A stretch of DNA of 55,642 nucleotides from Chitinophagaceae bacterium (GCA_004322015.1 SCQT01000216.1:1-55642); one strand, 5' to 3'; positions 16,444 through 24,553 are shown, numbered from the stretch's first letter. The notes: a model not told the origin generated them from the sequence alone. Numbers and translations are program-made.

Positions 16444-17268
16444 TTATTTATCCTGTCGGCCAATTATTCCCGCAAACAATGGGCTTAACTTTTCATCTGC
16501 CTGCTTTGCTGTAGCGATGATATCATTAATATCAGCCGGTTGCAGGTGATCAGGATCACATTCATCAGTAATGACTGAAACTGCAGCACACGGCAACCCA
16601 ATTTCATTGGCTACGATCACTTCCGGTACCGTACTCATGCCTACCATATCCGCACCGATATTTCTCAAATAATGATATTCAGCGCGGGCTTCTAAATTTG
16701 GTCCGCTTACTGCGACATAAGTCCCTTCCTTCACTGAAATCCCCTGCTTTCGGCTTTCCGCCTTCAGCTTTTCGCTCAAAAATTTATCATACGGACAGCT
16801 CATATCCACAAACCGCTTTCCGGACTCCGGATCGTTTATTCCACATAAAGGACTTTCAGGTTGCAGGTTAATATGATCTTTGATTAATACCAGATCGCTC
16901 TTTTTGTATTCAGGGTTCATACCCCCAGCTGCATTACTCAAAAACAGGGATTTTACGCCCAATGCTTTCATCACACGAATGGGAAAGGTTATTTGCTGCA
17001 TAGTATAACCTTCATAGTAATGAAAACGTCCCTGCATGACCAGCACACTGGTTTTGCCAATTTGCCCATAGATCAGATTTCCCTTATGGAATTCGACCGT
17101 AGCTTCAGGGAAATGAGGGATGTCGCTGTACGGAATAGTTTGACGGATGTTAATATATTTCAGTAGTTTATTTAATCCGGTACCCAGCACCACGGCTGCT
17201 TCTGCATTTTCAATGCCATTATTTTTCAGATAAGTGCCCGACAGTTGTATTTGTGTGGATAAATTCAT
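16444..17268 (-). CDS. purine nucleoside phosphorylase (trimeric PNP/MTAP family)
   Basis: A 274-residue PNP/MTAP-family enzyme, which splits purine nucleosides with phosphate into base and (deoxy)ribose-1-phosphate. Seen: VVLGTGLNKL (26-35, phosphate loop), GRFHYYEGY (80-88), SNAAGGMN (111-118), GPNLEARAEY with base-binding Glu193, and GMSTVPEVIVA (210-220). Counting 24 residues from Met211, the position of human PNP Asn243 holds Asp235 (VITDEC). Human MTAP, which is adenine-specific, also has Asp there (ATD). So 6-aminopurine nucleosides may be accepted; this is inference, and many Bacteroidota PNPs may share it. The gene ends the sigma-factor operon and overlaps the preceding gene by 50 bases. 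Beside arsenosugar genes it could remove adenine from the ArsS product. Confidence 0.9.
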   Translation of the reverse strand: MNLSTQIQLSGTYLKNNGIENAEAAVVLGTGLNKLLKYINIRQTIPYSDIPHFPEATVEFHKGNLIYGQIGKTSVLVMQGRFHYYEGYTMQQITFPIRVMKALGVKSLFLSNAAGGMNPEYKKSDLVLIKDHINLQPESPLCGINDPESGKRFVDMSCPYDKFLSEKLKAESRKQGISVKEGTYVAVSGPNLEARAEYHYLRNIGADMVGMSTVPEVIVANEIGLPCAAVSVITDECDPDHLQPADINDIIATAKQADEKLSPLFAGIIGRQDK

Positions 17269-17455
17269 TATTTGGCTTTTTTCGTGGAAGCTGGCATGTT
17301 CCCAACAAGCAAATATTAAAGATACCTTGTATCAGGCAAAAGATGCTGAATATGCCCGCGAGTATATCTTTTTCAATGATAGCATATACTATCAGGGCAC
17401 AGCCGGCAAGCAAATAGAAGTATTGTCTGGAGGTAAGATTTGAGAACAATTTCAT
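17219..17455 (-). CDS. small DUF2892-like membrane protein
   Basis: A 78-residue protein with two membrane segments (about 10-26 and 30-50) and a Cys-containing end, CLLGTCQLP. This arrangement resembles small DUF2892-type inner-membrane proteins that often accompany rhodanese or arsenic genes. Its last 50 bases overlap the start of the PNP gene in another frame, and it begins 28 bases after the anti-sigma gene, so all four leftward genes are probably one operon. Function is unknown. Confidence 0.65.
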   Translation of the reverse strand: MKLFSNLTSRQYFYLLAGCALIVYAIIEKDILAGIFSIFCLIQGIFNICLLGTCQLPRKKPNNEFIHTNTTVGHLSEK

Positions 17456-17483
17456 CTGAAAACATTTTAAAGTTTGTAAGTTC

Positions 17484-17750
17484 CTATTTTAATCCGGAAA
17501 TAATCTGCTCCTTAAGTTCTTCGACCGCTGACATCTCTTTCTGCCAGTTTGAAGGCAACCTGTTTTGTTGTTCCAAAACTTTACTGACGACTTCATTTTG
17601 CCTGCTGAAAGTATGGCAGGCATCACAAACCAACAGGTGAAAAAACAATTGTATCCTTTCTTTTCTTGTTAATAAGAAATCATTTCTCTTTATGATCAGA
17701 GCGCTTGCCTTTTTACAGGATAACATCAATGTGTTCATGATTTTTTTCAT
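17484..17750 (-). CDS. zinc-finger type anti-sigma factor
   Basis: About 88 residues in the soluble zf-HC2/anti-sigma style, with CDACHTF at 46-52 and an upstream Cys (SCKKA) that together could form the CxxxxHxxxC-type zinc site of anti-sigma factors; the order is not canonical. No membrane segment follows, so it would be cytoplasmic. It begins four bases after the sigma-factor stop codon. A longer frame starts at 17864 inside the sigma gene, but the 17750 ATG suits family length. It should hold the sigma factor inactive until a signal, possibly thiol or metal stress through its Cys residues. Confidence 0.65.
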   Translation of the reverse strand: MKKIMNTLMLSCKKASALIIKRNDFLLTRKERIQLFFHLLVCDACHTFSRQNEVVSKVLEQQNRLPSNWQKEMSAVEELKEQIISGLK

Positions 17751-17754
17751 ACAA

Positions 17755-18339
17755 TTATTTTTTGAACCAGTTTTTTTCCAGGCATTCCCTGAGTTGTAGT
17801 CTTGCCCTGTATAATATCTGCCAGTAATTAGACGAAGATAACCCGGTTTCCTTACAGATATCATTTCCTTTTTTCTCCTCCAGATATTTGAAACTGATCA
17901 CTTTATTCCATAAAGCAGGAAGCTTGTTTAAACAGTCATGCAGTGTGCGGGAGAAGGAGCTATTGTCCAGAAGATCTTCTTCCTCCGTGATCCAATGTTG
18001 AGGTCGCATTTCTTTTTTCCACGTGCCGTTTTTATCAAAGAAGATATCTAAAAAAGAATTTTCCTCGTTTTCCGGTAAAAGCCTGCTTTCTGTAATCACG
18101 ATATTCCGTATTTCCTTACGGAAATAATCTTTGATCTTATTGTTAAGGATAGCGTATAGCCATGTTTTAGGAGAACTCTCCCCATTGAATTTATCCCATG
18201 ACTGATAAGCAGCCATAAAAGTTTCCTGTACCAGATCTTCTGCGGTCTCGCGGGAAGGAAGTTTATACGAAGCCCATTTGAAAAGCTCATCCGTATAGCC
18301 TTCTACCCATTCTTTGATCTGTGAATCTTTATCAGGCAT
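17755..18339 (-). CDS. ECF sigma factor (sigma-70 family)
   Basis: A 194-residue extracytoplasmic-function sigma factor. Region 2 contains EDLVQETFMAAYQSWDKF (34-51) and SPKTWLYAILNNKIKDYFRK (56-75), and region 4 an HTH with LPALWNKVISFKYLEEKKGNDICKETGLSSSNY near 140-172. A loop of about 40 residues between regions 2 and 4 is longer than in the simplest ECFs. It is the first gene of the leftward operon with its anti-sigma partner and diverges from the DUF547-CMD arsenosugar genes 91 bases away, so those are the likely targets. Confidence 0.9.
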   Translation of the reverse strand: MPDKDSQIKEWVEGYTDELFKWASYKLPSRETAEDLVQETFMAAYQSWDKFNGESSPKTWLYAILNNKIKDYFRKEIRNIVITESRLLPENEENSFLDIFFDKNGTWKKEMRPQHWITEEEDLLDNSSFSRTLHDCLNKLPALWNKVISFKYLEEKKGNDICKETGLSSSNYWQILYRARLQLRECLEKNWFKK

Positions 18340-18358
18340 TCAAACTCATTTCTTCGGA

Positions 18359-18366
18359 CAAATGTA
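18359..18366 (-). promoter_or_regulatory. candidate -7 box TACATTTG for the sigma operon
   Basis: Read on the minus strand, TACATTTG matches TAnnTTTG exactly and ends 19 bases before the sigma-factor ATG, giving a short leader. It lies in the space shared with the divergent DUF547 gene. Confidence 0.45.
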
Positions 18367-18430
18367 CAATGATATACCGAAAAATTTATTTTTAGAAATA
18401 ATTGTCAGGTTCTTATATTTTGTGCGACTA

Positions 18431-19174
18431 ATGTTGGATAATCTGTTGACAATGACTTTGGTTCAAAAGGATGTATCTGCGGATGCGATAAGCCTTTCAC
18501 AACAATTTTGGTATGCCGTGCGCACCGGAAATAGCTCTGCTGATGGAATTCTGAATTTGCTGAAGACGTTTAATCAGGAATTATTAGTTGGGCAATTAAG
18601 GAATGATGCTGCAAAAAAAGCTTTCTGGATCAACCTGTATAATGCAGGGGTACAATGGCTGCTCGTCCGGCGTCCGCAATATTTTCACCAAAAGAACAGG
18701 TTTTTTAGAAAAAAATATTTCATCGTGGCACGGCACCCTGTGCGTTTAGACGACATCGAACATGGCATCTTAAGACATTCCAGGATCAAATGGGCGATGG
18801 GTTATATAAACAAATGTTTTCCGGCTGATGTTGAAAAAGGTTTCAGAGTCAATCAATTGGATTATCGCATCCATTTTGCATTGAATTGCGGAGCAAGAAG
18901 TTGCCCTCAGATTGCTTTTTATGAACCTGATAATATAGATGTTCAATTAAACAGGGCAGCTAAAAATTATTTACAAAATGAAACAGGATATGACCAGGAA
19001 CATCATATTTTGTATCTTCCGAAATTATTAAAATGGTATTGGGCTGATTTTGGCGGGAAGAGAGGGATCATAAAAATGCTTACAAACTATCAGATTATGC
19101 AGGCTGATAAGGAGCCCAAGGTTAGTTTTAAACGCTATGACTGGACAGTTACTTTAAAAAATTATATGTCATGA
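18431..19174 (+). CDS. DUF547 domain protein (arsenosugar locus type)
   Basis: About 247 residues of the DUF547 family, which has a papain-like fold in which activity is unproven. Typical stretches are AFWINLYNAGVQ (about 64-75), LDDIEHGILR, and the Cys-containing RIHFALNCGARSCPQ near 155-170. An ATG at 18314 gives a longer frame, but its first 39 codons run across the divergent promoter space, and 18431 fits better. DUF547 proteins recur in Bacteroidota arsenosugar loci. The next gene starts inside its stop codon (ATGA), so the two are coupled. Confidence 0.8.
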   Translation: MLDNLLTMTLVQKDVSADAISLSQQFWYAVRTGNSSADGILNLLKTFNQELLVGQLRNDAAKKAFWINLYNAGVQWLLVRRPQYFHQKNRFFRKKYFIVARHPVRLDDIEHGILRHSRIKWAMGYINKCFPADVEKGFRVNQLDYRIHFALNCGARSCPQIAFYEPDNIDVQLNRAAKNYLQNETGYDQEHHILYLPKLLKWYWADFGGKRGIIKMLTNYQIMQADKEPKVSFKRYDWTVTLKNYMS

Positions 19175-19506
19175 CGGAACACTATTATAATGCAGAGGAT
19201 CTCGCAAAGTTTGGCAATATCAGCGAATTTCAAAAACCGCTCGGTGATAAATTCTTTTCCTGGTATAGCGAAGTATTTAAAGACAGTGAACTGAGCGCAA
19301 AGGAAAAATCATTGATCGCTTTGGCGGTAGCTCATGCAGTGCAATGTCCTTATTGCATTGATGCATACAGCAGCGACGCTTATGAAAAAGGCTGGAGTGA
19401 AGGCCAAATGATGGAAGCGGTACATGTAGCTGCCGCCATACGCGGCGGCGCTTCCTTAGTGCATGGTGTGCAGATGATGAATAAGGTGAAGAAAATCAGT
19501 ATGTAG
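19171..19506 (+). CDS. arsenosugar-associated peroxidase-like protein (CMD family)
   Basis: A 111-residue carboxymuconolactone-decarboxylase/AhpD-like protein. The AhpD redox core is VAHAVQCPYCIDAYSSDAY (about 52-70), with the CxxC pair and following Asp; IRGGASLVHGVQM is the second family helix. The small size and N-terminal YYNAEDLAKFGNI stretch fit the subfamily described as arsenosugar-biosynthesis-associated (TIGR04169). It may use its CxxC to reduce arsenic intermediates or peroxides, but no reaction is established. It overlaps the DUF547 stop codon by four bases and is followed by the ArsR-ArsC-ArsM genes. Confidence 0.87.
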   Translation: MTEHYYNAEDLAKFGNISEFQKPLGDKFFSWYSEVFKDSELSAKEKSLIALAVAHAVQCPYCIDAYSSDAYEKGWSEGQMMEAVHVAAAIRGGASLVHGVQMMNKVKKISM

Positions 19507-19593
19507 GGGCACTGAATTCCACCTTGAACGTTTTCCACTCATAGGCAATTTAATTTTCCTAAGAGAAAAGAAGTTTTGTTTCATAATTAATCG

Positions 19594-19606
19594 TAATATT
19601 GCAATA
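19594..19606 (+). promoter_or_regulatory. candidate arsR promoter/operator
   Basis: TAATATTG (19594-19601) is one base off the TAnnTTTG box and overlaps the perfect palindrome TATTGCAATA (19597-19606), 9 bases before the arsR start. ArsR-family operators are often ATTGCAAT-like palindromes over the promoter, so self-repression by ArsR is inferred. Confidence 0.5.
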
Positions 19607-19615
19607 ATATAATGA

Positions 19616-19954
19616 ATGATGGGAGCTTCTAAAACGAATTTATTCACGAAAAAACAAAATGAGCTTGCGGCTATGGCTAAAGCAATTGCCCATCCGGCGC
19701 GAATCGCCATATTACAGGAACTTATCAAAACCGATGCTTGCATCTGCGGGGATCTGGTGAGCGACATAGGATTGGCGCAGCCCACTATTTCCCAACACCT
19801 GAAGGAACTGAAACTGGCAGGCATTATTCAGGGAACGGTGGAAGGCGCCCGTGTTTGTTATTGCATTAATCCTAAAATATGGCAAAAATACAGGCAGTTT
19901 TTCAGCGAGTTTTTTGTGGCGGCAGGCGACTCTGCCAAAGAGGGTTGTTGCTGA
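19616..19954 (+). CDS. arsR: ArsR family arsenic-responsive repressor
   Basis: A 112-residue winged-helix repressor. The HTH is GLAQPTISQHLKELKLAGII (about 52-72). Likely As(III) ligands are Cys42 and Cys44 in ACICGDL, plus CYC near 88-90 in RVCYCINP and a CC pair at the C-terminus. Binding of arsenite should release it from the palindrome just upstream. It heads ArsC and ArsM, which follow closely, and probably represses itself and them. A second ATG three bases on is possible. DNA-damaging or other metals could be alternative inducers, but the neighbours make arsenic most likely. Confidence 0.88.
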   Translation: MMGASKTNLFTKKQNELAAMAKAIAHPARIAILQELIKTDACICGDLVSDIGLAQPTISQHLKELKLAGIIQGTVEGARVCYCINPKIWQKYRQFFSEFFVAAGDSAKEGCC

Positions 19955-19995
19955 TTTTTTATAAGATACCTTATTGCAACAAACGAATAAATAAA

Positions 19996-20448
19996 ATGAA
20001 GCGGGAAAAGTACAAAATTCTTTTTGTGTGCGTACATAACAGCGCCCGCAGCCAAATAGCTGAAGCTTTTTTGAATAAATTTGGTAAAGAGCAGTTTGAA
20101 GCTGAAAGTGCCGGAATAGAGCCGGGCAGGCTTAATCTCTATGTAATAGAAGCCATGGCAGAAAAGGGAATAGATATCAAAGGTAAAACGACGACAGCCG
20201 CCATTGATCTGATAAAACAGGGTAAGCAGTACGATGTCGTGATAACCGTATGTGATGAGACCAGTGCAGAGAAATGTCCTGTATTTCCCGGTGAAACGAA
20301 GCGGATAGCCTGGTCATTTCCGGATCCCTCACGTTTTACCGGCATAAAGGATCAGATAATGGAACAAACCCGGCAGGTTAGGGATGCTATAGAGCAGAAG
20401 GTAAAAGATTTTGTACAAGAAGCAGGTAAGGTAAAATTTTGGAAATAA
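19996..20448 (+). CDS. arsC: arsenate reductase, low-molecular-weight phosphatase type
   Basis: About 150 residues of the LMW protein-tyrosine-phosphatase-like arsenate reductases. The nucleophile loop is VCVHNSARS with Cys12 and Arg18 (Cx5R). Two more Cys, 86 in VITVCDET and 94 in EKCPVFPG, are placed for the disulfide relay that thioredoxin resolves. WSFPDPS carries the general-acid Asp. It reduces arsenate to arsenite, feeding ArsM or export. A longer frame begins at 19879 inside arsR, but the family starts at KYKILFVC, so the ATG at 19996 was chosen. It lies 41 bases after arsR. Confidence 0.9.
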   Translation: MKREKYKILFVCVHNSARSQIAEAFLNKFGKEQFEAESAGIEPGRLNLYVIEAMAEKGIDIKGKTTTAAIDLIKQGKQYDVVITVCDETSAEKCPVFPGETKRIAWSFPDPSRFTGIKDQIMEQTRQVRDAIEQKVKDFVQEAGKVKFWK

Positions 20449-20476
20449 TTTACATCATCTTAAAATTGATATGATC

Positions 20477-21319
20477 ATGAATAATGAAGGTGCATTAAAA
20501 GAATTGGTAAAGCAAAAATACGGTGAGATTGCTTCGCGGAATAAGGCAATCAATCAGTCCTCCTGCTGCGGATCCGGCTGTTGCTCCTCTGAGGTATATA
20601 ATATTATGAGTGAAGATTACAGCAGGCTCGAAGGATATAATCCTGATGCGGATCTGGGCCTTGGATGCGGATTGCCTACGGAGTATGCAAAAATGAAGCA
20701 GGGTGATACGGTCATTGATCTTGGCTCAGGTGCAGGAAATGATTGTTTTATTGCCCGCAGGGAAACAGGCGGTTCAGGTAAGGTGATCGGGATTGACTTT
20801 ACTCCGCAAATGATTGAAAAAGCCAGGGCAAACGTGGACAAGCTTGGCTATAATAATGTAGAGTTTCGTCAGGGCGACATTGAAAAGATGCCTGTCACCT
20901 CTGACAAGGCTGATGTAGTGGTCAGCAATTGTGTGCTGAATCTTGTGCCAAACAAAGAAGGTGTGTTCAAAGAAATTTATCGGGTTTTAAAACCCGGAGG
21001 ACATTTCAGCATATCCGATATAGTCCTGGAAGGAGAGTTGCCGCCCGCTATACAGCAAGCGGCCGAAATGTATGCCGGTTGCGTGGCAGGAGCCGTTCAG
21101 AAAAAGGACTATCTGGATATGATCTCTAAAAACGGTTTTATCAAAATAGAGATTCAAAAGGAAAAAAATATCCATATTCCGGAAGATATATTAACAACCT
21201 ATCTCTCTGAAGAAGAAATGAGTCAATACCAGAGGAATAAAAGGAGTATTCAAAGCATTACTGTGTACGGCGAAAAGCCGATAAATGCTACATGTGCAGA
21301 GACTGATTACAGAAGGTAA
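20477..21319 (+). CDS. arsM: arsenite S-adenosylmethionine methyltransferase ArsM
   Basis: About 280 residues of ArsM, which moves methyl groups from SAM to arsenite, making mono- and dimethylarsenicals. The SAM site is VIDLGSGAGNDCF near 79-91. Arsenic-binding Cys are visible in GLGCGLP, SNCVLNLVP and YAGCVAG, the three positions of algal ArsM, and an N-terminal SCCGSGCCSS cluster adds four more (residues counted from ATG 20471: Cys32, 33, 37, 38, 66, 154, 204). ATG codons at 20471 and 20477 are both possible. It follows arsC by 28 bases. Its dimethylarsenite is the expected substrate of ArsS, encoded 8 kb downstream. A perfect hairpin spans its stop codon. Confidence 0.93.
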   Translation: MNNEGALKELVKQKYGEIASRNKAINQSSCCGSGCCSSEVYNIMSEDYSRLEGYNPDADLGLGCGLPTEYAKMKQGDTVIDLGSGAGNDCFIARRETGGSGKVIGIDFTPQMIEKARANVDKLGYNNVEFRQGDIEKMPVTSDKADVVVSNCVLNLVPNKEGVFKEIYRVLKPGGHFSISDIVLEGELPPAIQQAAEMYAGCVAGAVQKKDYLDMISKNGFIKIEIQKEKNIHIPEDILTTYLSEEEMSQYQRNKRSIQSITVYGEKPINATCAETDYRR

Positions 21320-21323
21320 TCAG
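21303..21323. terminator. perfect hairpin between convergent arsM and merA
   Basis: CTGATTAC, loop AGAAG, GTAATCAG: 8-bp perfect arms that include the arsM stop codon and lie 14 bases from the merA stop. It could serve both strands as a terminator. No T-run follows on either strand, so efficiency is uncertain. Confidence 0.5.
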
Positions 21324-21336
21324 ATGCGACAAACAT

Positions 21337-23013
21337 TTAGCTTGCACAACAACTGAGTTTTGCCACGTCTTTCCCAAAAGCGATAGCTGCTAATTTTATT
21401 CCCTCCCCTAAAGTCAGATACGGGTAGAAGCTTCCGGCTAATTCTCTCACTGGTATCCCGTATTTGACAGCCATGCTCAATGCGTGTATCAATTCACCTC
21501 CTTCAGGAGCCACTACTCTTGCCCCGATCAACCGGTCTGTTTCTGTATTGCGAATCAGCTTGATAAATCCCCTTGTATCATTGGCTGTAATGGCTCTTGG
21601 AATATCTTTCAGCTCCAGTCTGGAAACTTCAAATGGGATATTTTGTTCAGATGCCTGTACTTCGTCTATCCCCACGCCTGATACCTGCGGATCGGTAAAT
21701 ACTACCCAGGGCAGCGAGGTATAATCCGCTTTATTTTTTGAGCCGGTGAAAGCATTCTCCACAGCTATTTTTCCTTCATAAGCCGCAGTATATACATAAG
21801 CAGGCGTGCTGGCCACATCGCCTACCGCATAAATATGTTTCAGGTTTGTTTCCATCAGTTCATTTACCTGAATATGCCCCTTCTTATTTAATTGAACTCC
21901 GATATTTTTCAATCCCAGATTCGAAGTATTTGGCTTGATTCCGGTAGCTACGACTATTTCACCCGGTTCAACGATTTGGGTAAAAGAACCATCTGCGCAT
22001 CTGCAGTGAATGATCGTGCCCCTTACCGATTTTTCAAATTTTACCGCACGAAAATTTGGGAGTATCTCAATCCCTTCGTTTCGCATATATTTTTGTAATT
22101 CTTCTCCTATATCGGGTGTTTGGATTCGCAATATGCGGTCGGTAAATTCTATCATACGTACCTTGGTACCCAGGCGGTTATATGCCATAGCTATTTCGCA
22201 ACCAATATAACCGGCTCCCATAATGGTGATGCTTGGCGGTTGTTCTTCCAGGTCGAATAAGGAGGTATTGGTAAGATAACCAACTTCATTTAATCCTTCA
22301 ATGTCGGGTACGTTCGCAGATGCCCCGGTGGCTATAATGAACCTATCGGCTGTGAAAGTACCCACCGTCGAAGCAGGTCTATCTTTGTCATTGACCAGAA
22401 TTGTTTTTTCATCCGCAAAGGAGGCCCAGCCCTCGATCATCTTCAGGTTTTCAAAACCACTTACTACATCCATATACTTTTTTTGCTGCAGGGTTTTCAC
22501 CAGGTCTTTCTTATTTCTAATAACCTGGCGAAAATTAATATCGGCTCCTCTTGGTCGTATGCCCCGAAAATTGGCGTGTGAGGCATGATAAACCGCTTCG
22601 GCTTCTCTTATCAAGGTCTTCGAAGGCACGCAGCCGACATTGACGCAGGTGCCTCCAAAAGGTAAGCCCGCGTTTACCATGAGGGTGGTCAATCCTATCT
22701 CATTTGCACGGATGGCAGCAGCAAAAGCAGCGGAACCTCCGCCGATGATGATTAAATCAAATCGTGCAACGGAACTGTTGGCAGGATTATTCTCTTTTAC
22801 GTCCTTCACCCTATAGTGTGGAGTTTGATTAATAGTCTGGACAATTTCTCCTCCGGTGATTATATTCGGGTCAAAAGTTACTGTTCCTTTGCCTGACCGG
22901 TAATTCACATCTTGAGACAGTATGCCTGGCTTTTTTTCCAGCAGGTGTTTGATGGTCAAAGCACAATGTTCGCACGTCATGCCTGTGATGGTTAAATCAA
23001 TTCTCTGATTCAT
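21337..23013 (-). CDS. merA: mercuric reductase MerA with N-terminal HMA domain
   Basis: A 558-residue flavoprotein that reduces Hg(II) to volatile Hg(0) with NADPH. In order: an HMA domain with GMTCEHC (Cys14, Cys17) to about residue 70; the FAD Rossmann motif IIGGGSAAFAAA (90-100); the redox-active pair in GGTCVNVGCVPSK (Cys123, Cys128); the NADPH Rossmann stretch IMGAGYIGCEIA; the interface domain with YPYLTLGEGIKLA; and the C-terminal Cys555-Cys556 pair (LSCCAS) that hands mercury to the active site. All catalytic parts are intact. It is the last gene of the leftward ArsR-MerTP-HMA-MerA operon and is convergent with arsM. Confidence 0.96.
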   Translation of the reverse strand: MNQRIDLTITGMTCEHCALTIKHLLEKKPGILSQDVNYRSGKGTVTFDPNIITGGEIVQTINQTPHYRVKDVKENNPANSSVARFDLIIIGGGSAAFAAAIRANEIGLTTLMVNAGLPFGGTCVNVGCVPSKTLIREAEAVYHASHANFRGIRPRGADINFRQVIRNKKDLVKTLQQKKYMDVVSGFENLKMIEGWASFADEKTILVNDKDRPASTVGTFTADRFIIATGASANVPDIEGLNEVGYLTNTSLFDLEEQPPSITIMGAGYIGCEIAMAYNRLGTKVRMIEFTDRILRIQTPDIGEELQKYMRNEGIEILPNFRAVKFEKSVRGTIIHCRCADGSFTQIVEPGEIVVATGIKPNTSNLGLKNIGVQLNKKGHIQVNELMETNLKHIYAVGDVASTPAYVYTAAYEGKIAVENAFTGSKNKADYTSLPWVVFTDPQVSGVGIDEVQASEQNIPFEVSRLELKDIPRAITANDTRGFIKLIRNTETDRLIGARVVAPEGGELIHALSMAVKYGIPVRELAGSFYPYLTLGEGIKLAAIAFGKDVAKLSCCAS

Positions 23014-23041
23014 ATTTTCCTTCTTGTTTTTTGGTAGTATT

Positions 23042-23437
23042 CTATTTATTTTTCGTCAAAATTTCAGCTTTATATCCCAGCTTATTGATAATGCCTGCAA
23101 TCTTTTTGTCTGAAATTTTGTCGGCGTTGTATTTTACGATAGTAATATCCCCTGGATATTTCACTTCGTCACTTATTATTCCGTTTGTGACAGATAATCT
23201 CTTATGAATAAAGTTGGCACATCCGGCACAGTCCAGACCGGTAACTTTCAATCTTACGGTAGTCAACCGTGTTGTATCGGTAAATGCTGTATGCGCTGCA
23301 TATATGTGCCGGCCTATTCCGGCTAATGTACCAGGTTCACTTGTTTGAGCGGAGAAGCAGCTTCCTGCTGAACAATGATGATGGGAAAAAACGAGTCCTC
23401 CCAAGACAACAGTTAAAATGATTAACATCGTTTTCAT
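23042..23437 (-). CDS. exported HMA-domain metal-binding protein
   Basis: A 131-residue protein with a signal sequence (about 1-24), a Cys/His-containing linker (HHHCSAGSC) and a C-terminal heavy-metal-associated domain with GLDCAGC (Cys70, Cys73). It would be a periplasmic mercury-binding protein in the role of MerP, catching Hg(II) and passing it to MerTP. It lies 28 bases from merA and 57 from merTP in the same operon. Confidence 0.8.
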   Translation of the reverse strand: MKTMLIILTVVLGGLVFSHHHCSAGSCFSAQTSEPGTLAGIGRHIYAAHTAFTDTTRLTTVRLKVTGLDCAGCANFIHKRLSVTNGIISDEVKYPGDITIVKYNADKISDKKIAGIINKLGYKAEILTKNK

Positions 23438-23494
23438 AATATTACGTTTTTATATGTGATTAAATAAATACAAAGAACAATTGTCACATCGGGT

Positions 23495-24160
23495 TTAATG
23501 CAGGCTCGGATCATGAAAGGTTGACCCGGTGGTTAATATTCTATGATGAACCACCTTATAACCTGTTGAATTCACAGCGGAATCAATTTGCACGATACCG
23601 GTTTTTACCTGATCAAAAGTGACCAGGGCTTCACCTGACTGATAGCTTATTTGAGCATCCACATATCCGGGAAGTGCAGACAAGACATATTTGATCCCCT
23701 TTTCACAAGCTTGGCAATCCATACCTGAAATAACCAGCTCAGCCCGCTGGATGTGATCCTGTGGCGGTATGGCCACCTGTTTTTTCACATCGGGATAAAA
23801 TACTTTGCCATAGTAAGGAAAAGTGAGCGCCGCGATGGCAAAAAGTGTGACGATCAGTAAAAAGGCCTTTGATCTGAAAAAAGAAGGATGCGTATTTTCT
23901 TCGCAGGCACATTCAAGCTTATCAGGCGGAGTGCCGGATGGTTTAGCCGGTCTTAATTTCCGGTACCAGGCAAAAGCCAGTACGACTATGGCCACGGCCG
24001 CTAAATAAGGCCTTGCCGGAGTGAGCCATGAAAAAGAAGAGGCCAGCCCTGCACTGCCGGCGAGAATAGCTAATACCGGTGTAATGCAACAAAGTGATGC
24101 TGCTATGGCAGACAATATACCTAATCCGATAAGCCGGACTGATGAACGATTTGTTTTCAT
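23495..24160 (-). CDS. merT: mercuric transport fusion protein MerTP
   Basis: A 221-residue fusion. The MerT part has membrane helices about 10-28, 33-62 and 97-115, with the mercury-binding pair Cys24-Cys25 in SLCCITPV and a cytoplasmic CAC (84-86). The C-terminal MerP part is an HMA domain with GMDCQAC (Cys149, Cys152). It brings Hg(II) from the periplasm to cytoplasmic MerA. Its start overlaps the stop codon of the upstream ArsR gene (ATGA), so translation is coupled. This MerT-MerP fusion form is known from Bacteroidota and others. Confidence 0.9.
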   Translation of the reverse strand: MKTNRSSVRLIGLGILSAIAASLCCITPVLAILAGSAGLASSFSWLTPARPYLAAVAIVVLAFAWYRKLRPAKPSGTPPDKLECACEENTHPSFFRSKAFLLIVTLFAIAALTFPYYGKVFYPDVKKQVAIPPQDHIQRAELVISGMDCQACEKGIKYVLSALPGYVDAQISYQSGEALVTFDQVKTGIVQIDSAVNSTGYKVVHHRILTTGSTFHDPSLH

Positions 24161-24534
24161 ACTGTGGCTGGTTTTAGATCTTGTTGGTTAATATATTTGA
24201 AAAATGGTTTCAGTATTTTCAGATGCTCTTTTTTAAGGAAATAAAAAATGGTCTGGGCGACTCTTTTCGAATCAATGATCTGTCCGTCCCTGAGTTTCCT
24301 CAAATGCTGGGAGACCGCCGGAATGCTCATGTTCAGCATATCGCTCAGGTCACAGGGGCACAGCTCCTGCTCTTCTTCGAGCAGATATAAGATTTTTAAT
24401 CTTACCTCGTTTCCTGCCAGGTTAAGCACTTTGCCGAGTTGGGAAAAAGTAAAAGCATTCTCCTGTAACTTTTCCCTGCAATTATCAATCTGTCGCTGAT
24501 CAGCATACACCCGGATACATGTTTTATTTTTCAT
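24157..24534 (-). CDS. ArsR family regulator of the mercury operon
   Basis: A 125-residue winged-helix ArsR-type repressor. The HTH is MLNMSIPAVSQHLRKLRDGQII (about 66-88). Cys59 and Cys61 in ELCPCDL match the alpha-3 metal site ELCxCDL of arsenic/antimony and some mercury sensors; Cys6 and Cys19 in the N-terminal extension could be extra ligands. It is first in the operon with merTP, the HMA gene and merA, and overlaps merTP by four bases. ArsR here replaces the MerR regulator of classical mer operons. Its operator is probably the symmetrical site at 24577-24594, over its own promoter. Confidence 0.88.
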   Translation of the reverse strand: MKNKTCIRVYADQRQIDNCREKLQENAFTFSQLGKVLNLAGNEVRLKILYLLEEEQELCPCDLSDMLNMSIPAVSQHLRKLRDGQIIDSKRVAQTIFYFLKKEHLKILKPFFKYINQQDLKPATV

Positions 24535-24553
24535 TATCGTTTGATTTATGATG

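Noticed and set aside
18314-18430. Upstream extension of the DUF547 gene
   Set aside because: It would run across the divergent sigma-factor start and promoter; the 18431 ATG gives a family-like protein.
22301-22588. 95-residue plus-strand frame within merA
   Set aside because: Shadow of merA, which has all catalytic motifs on the minus strand.
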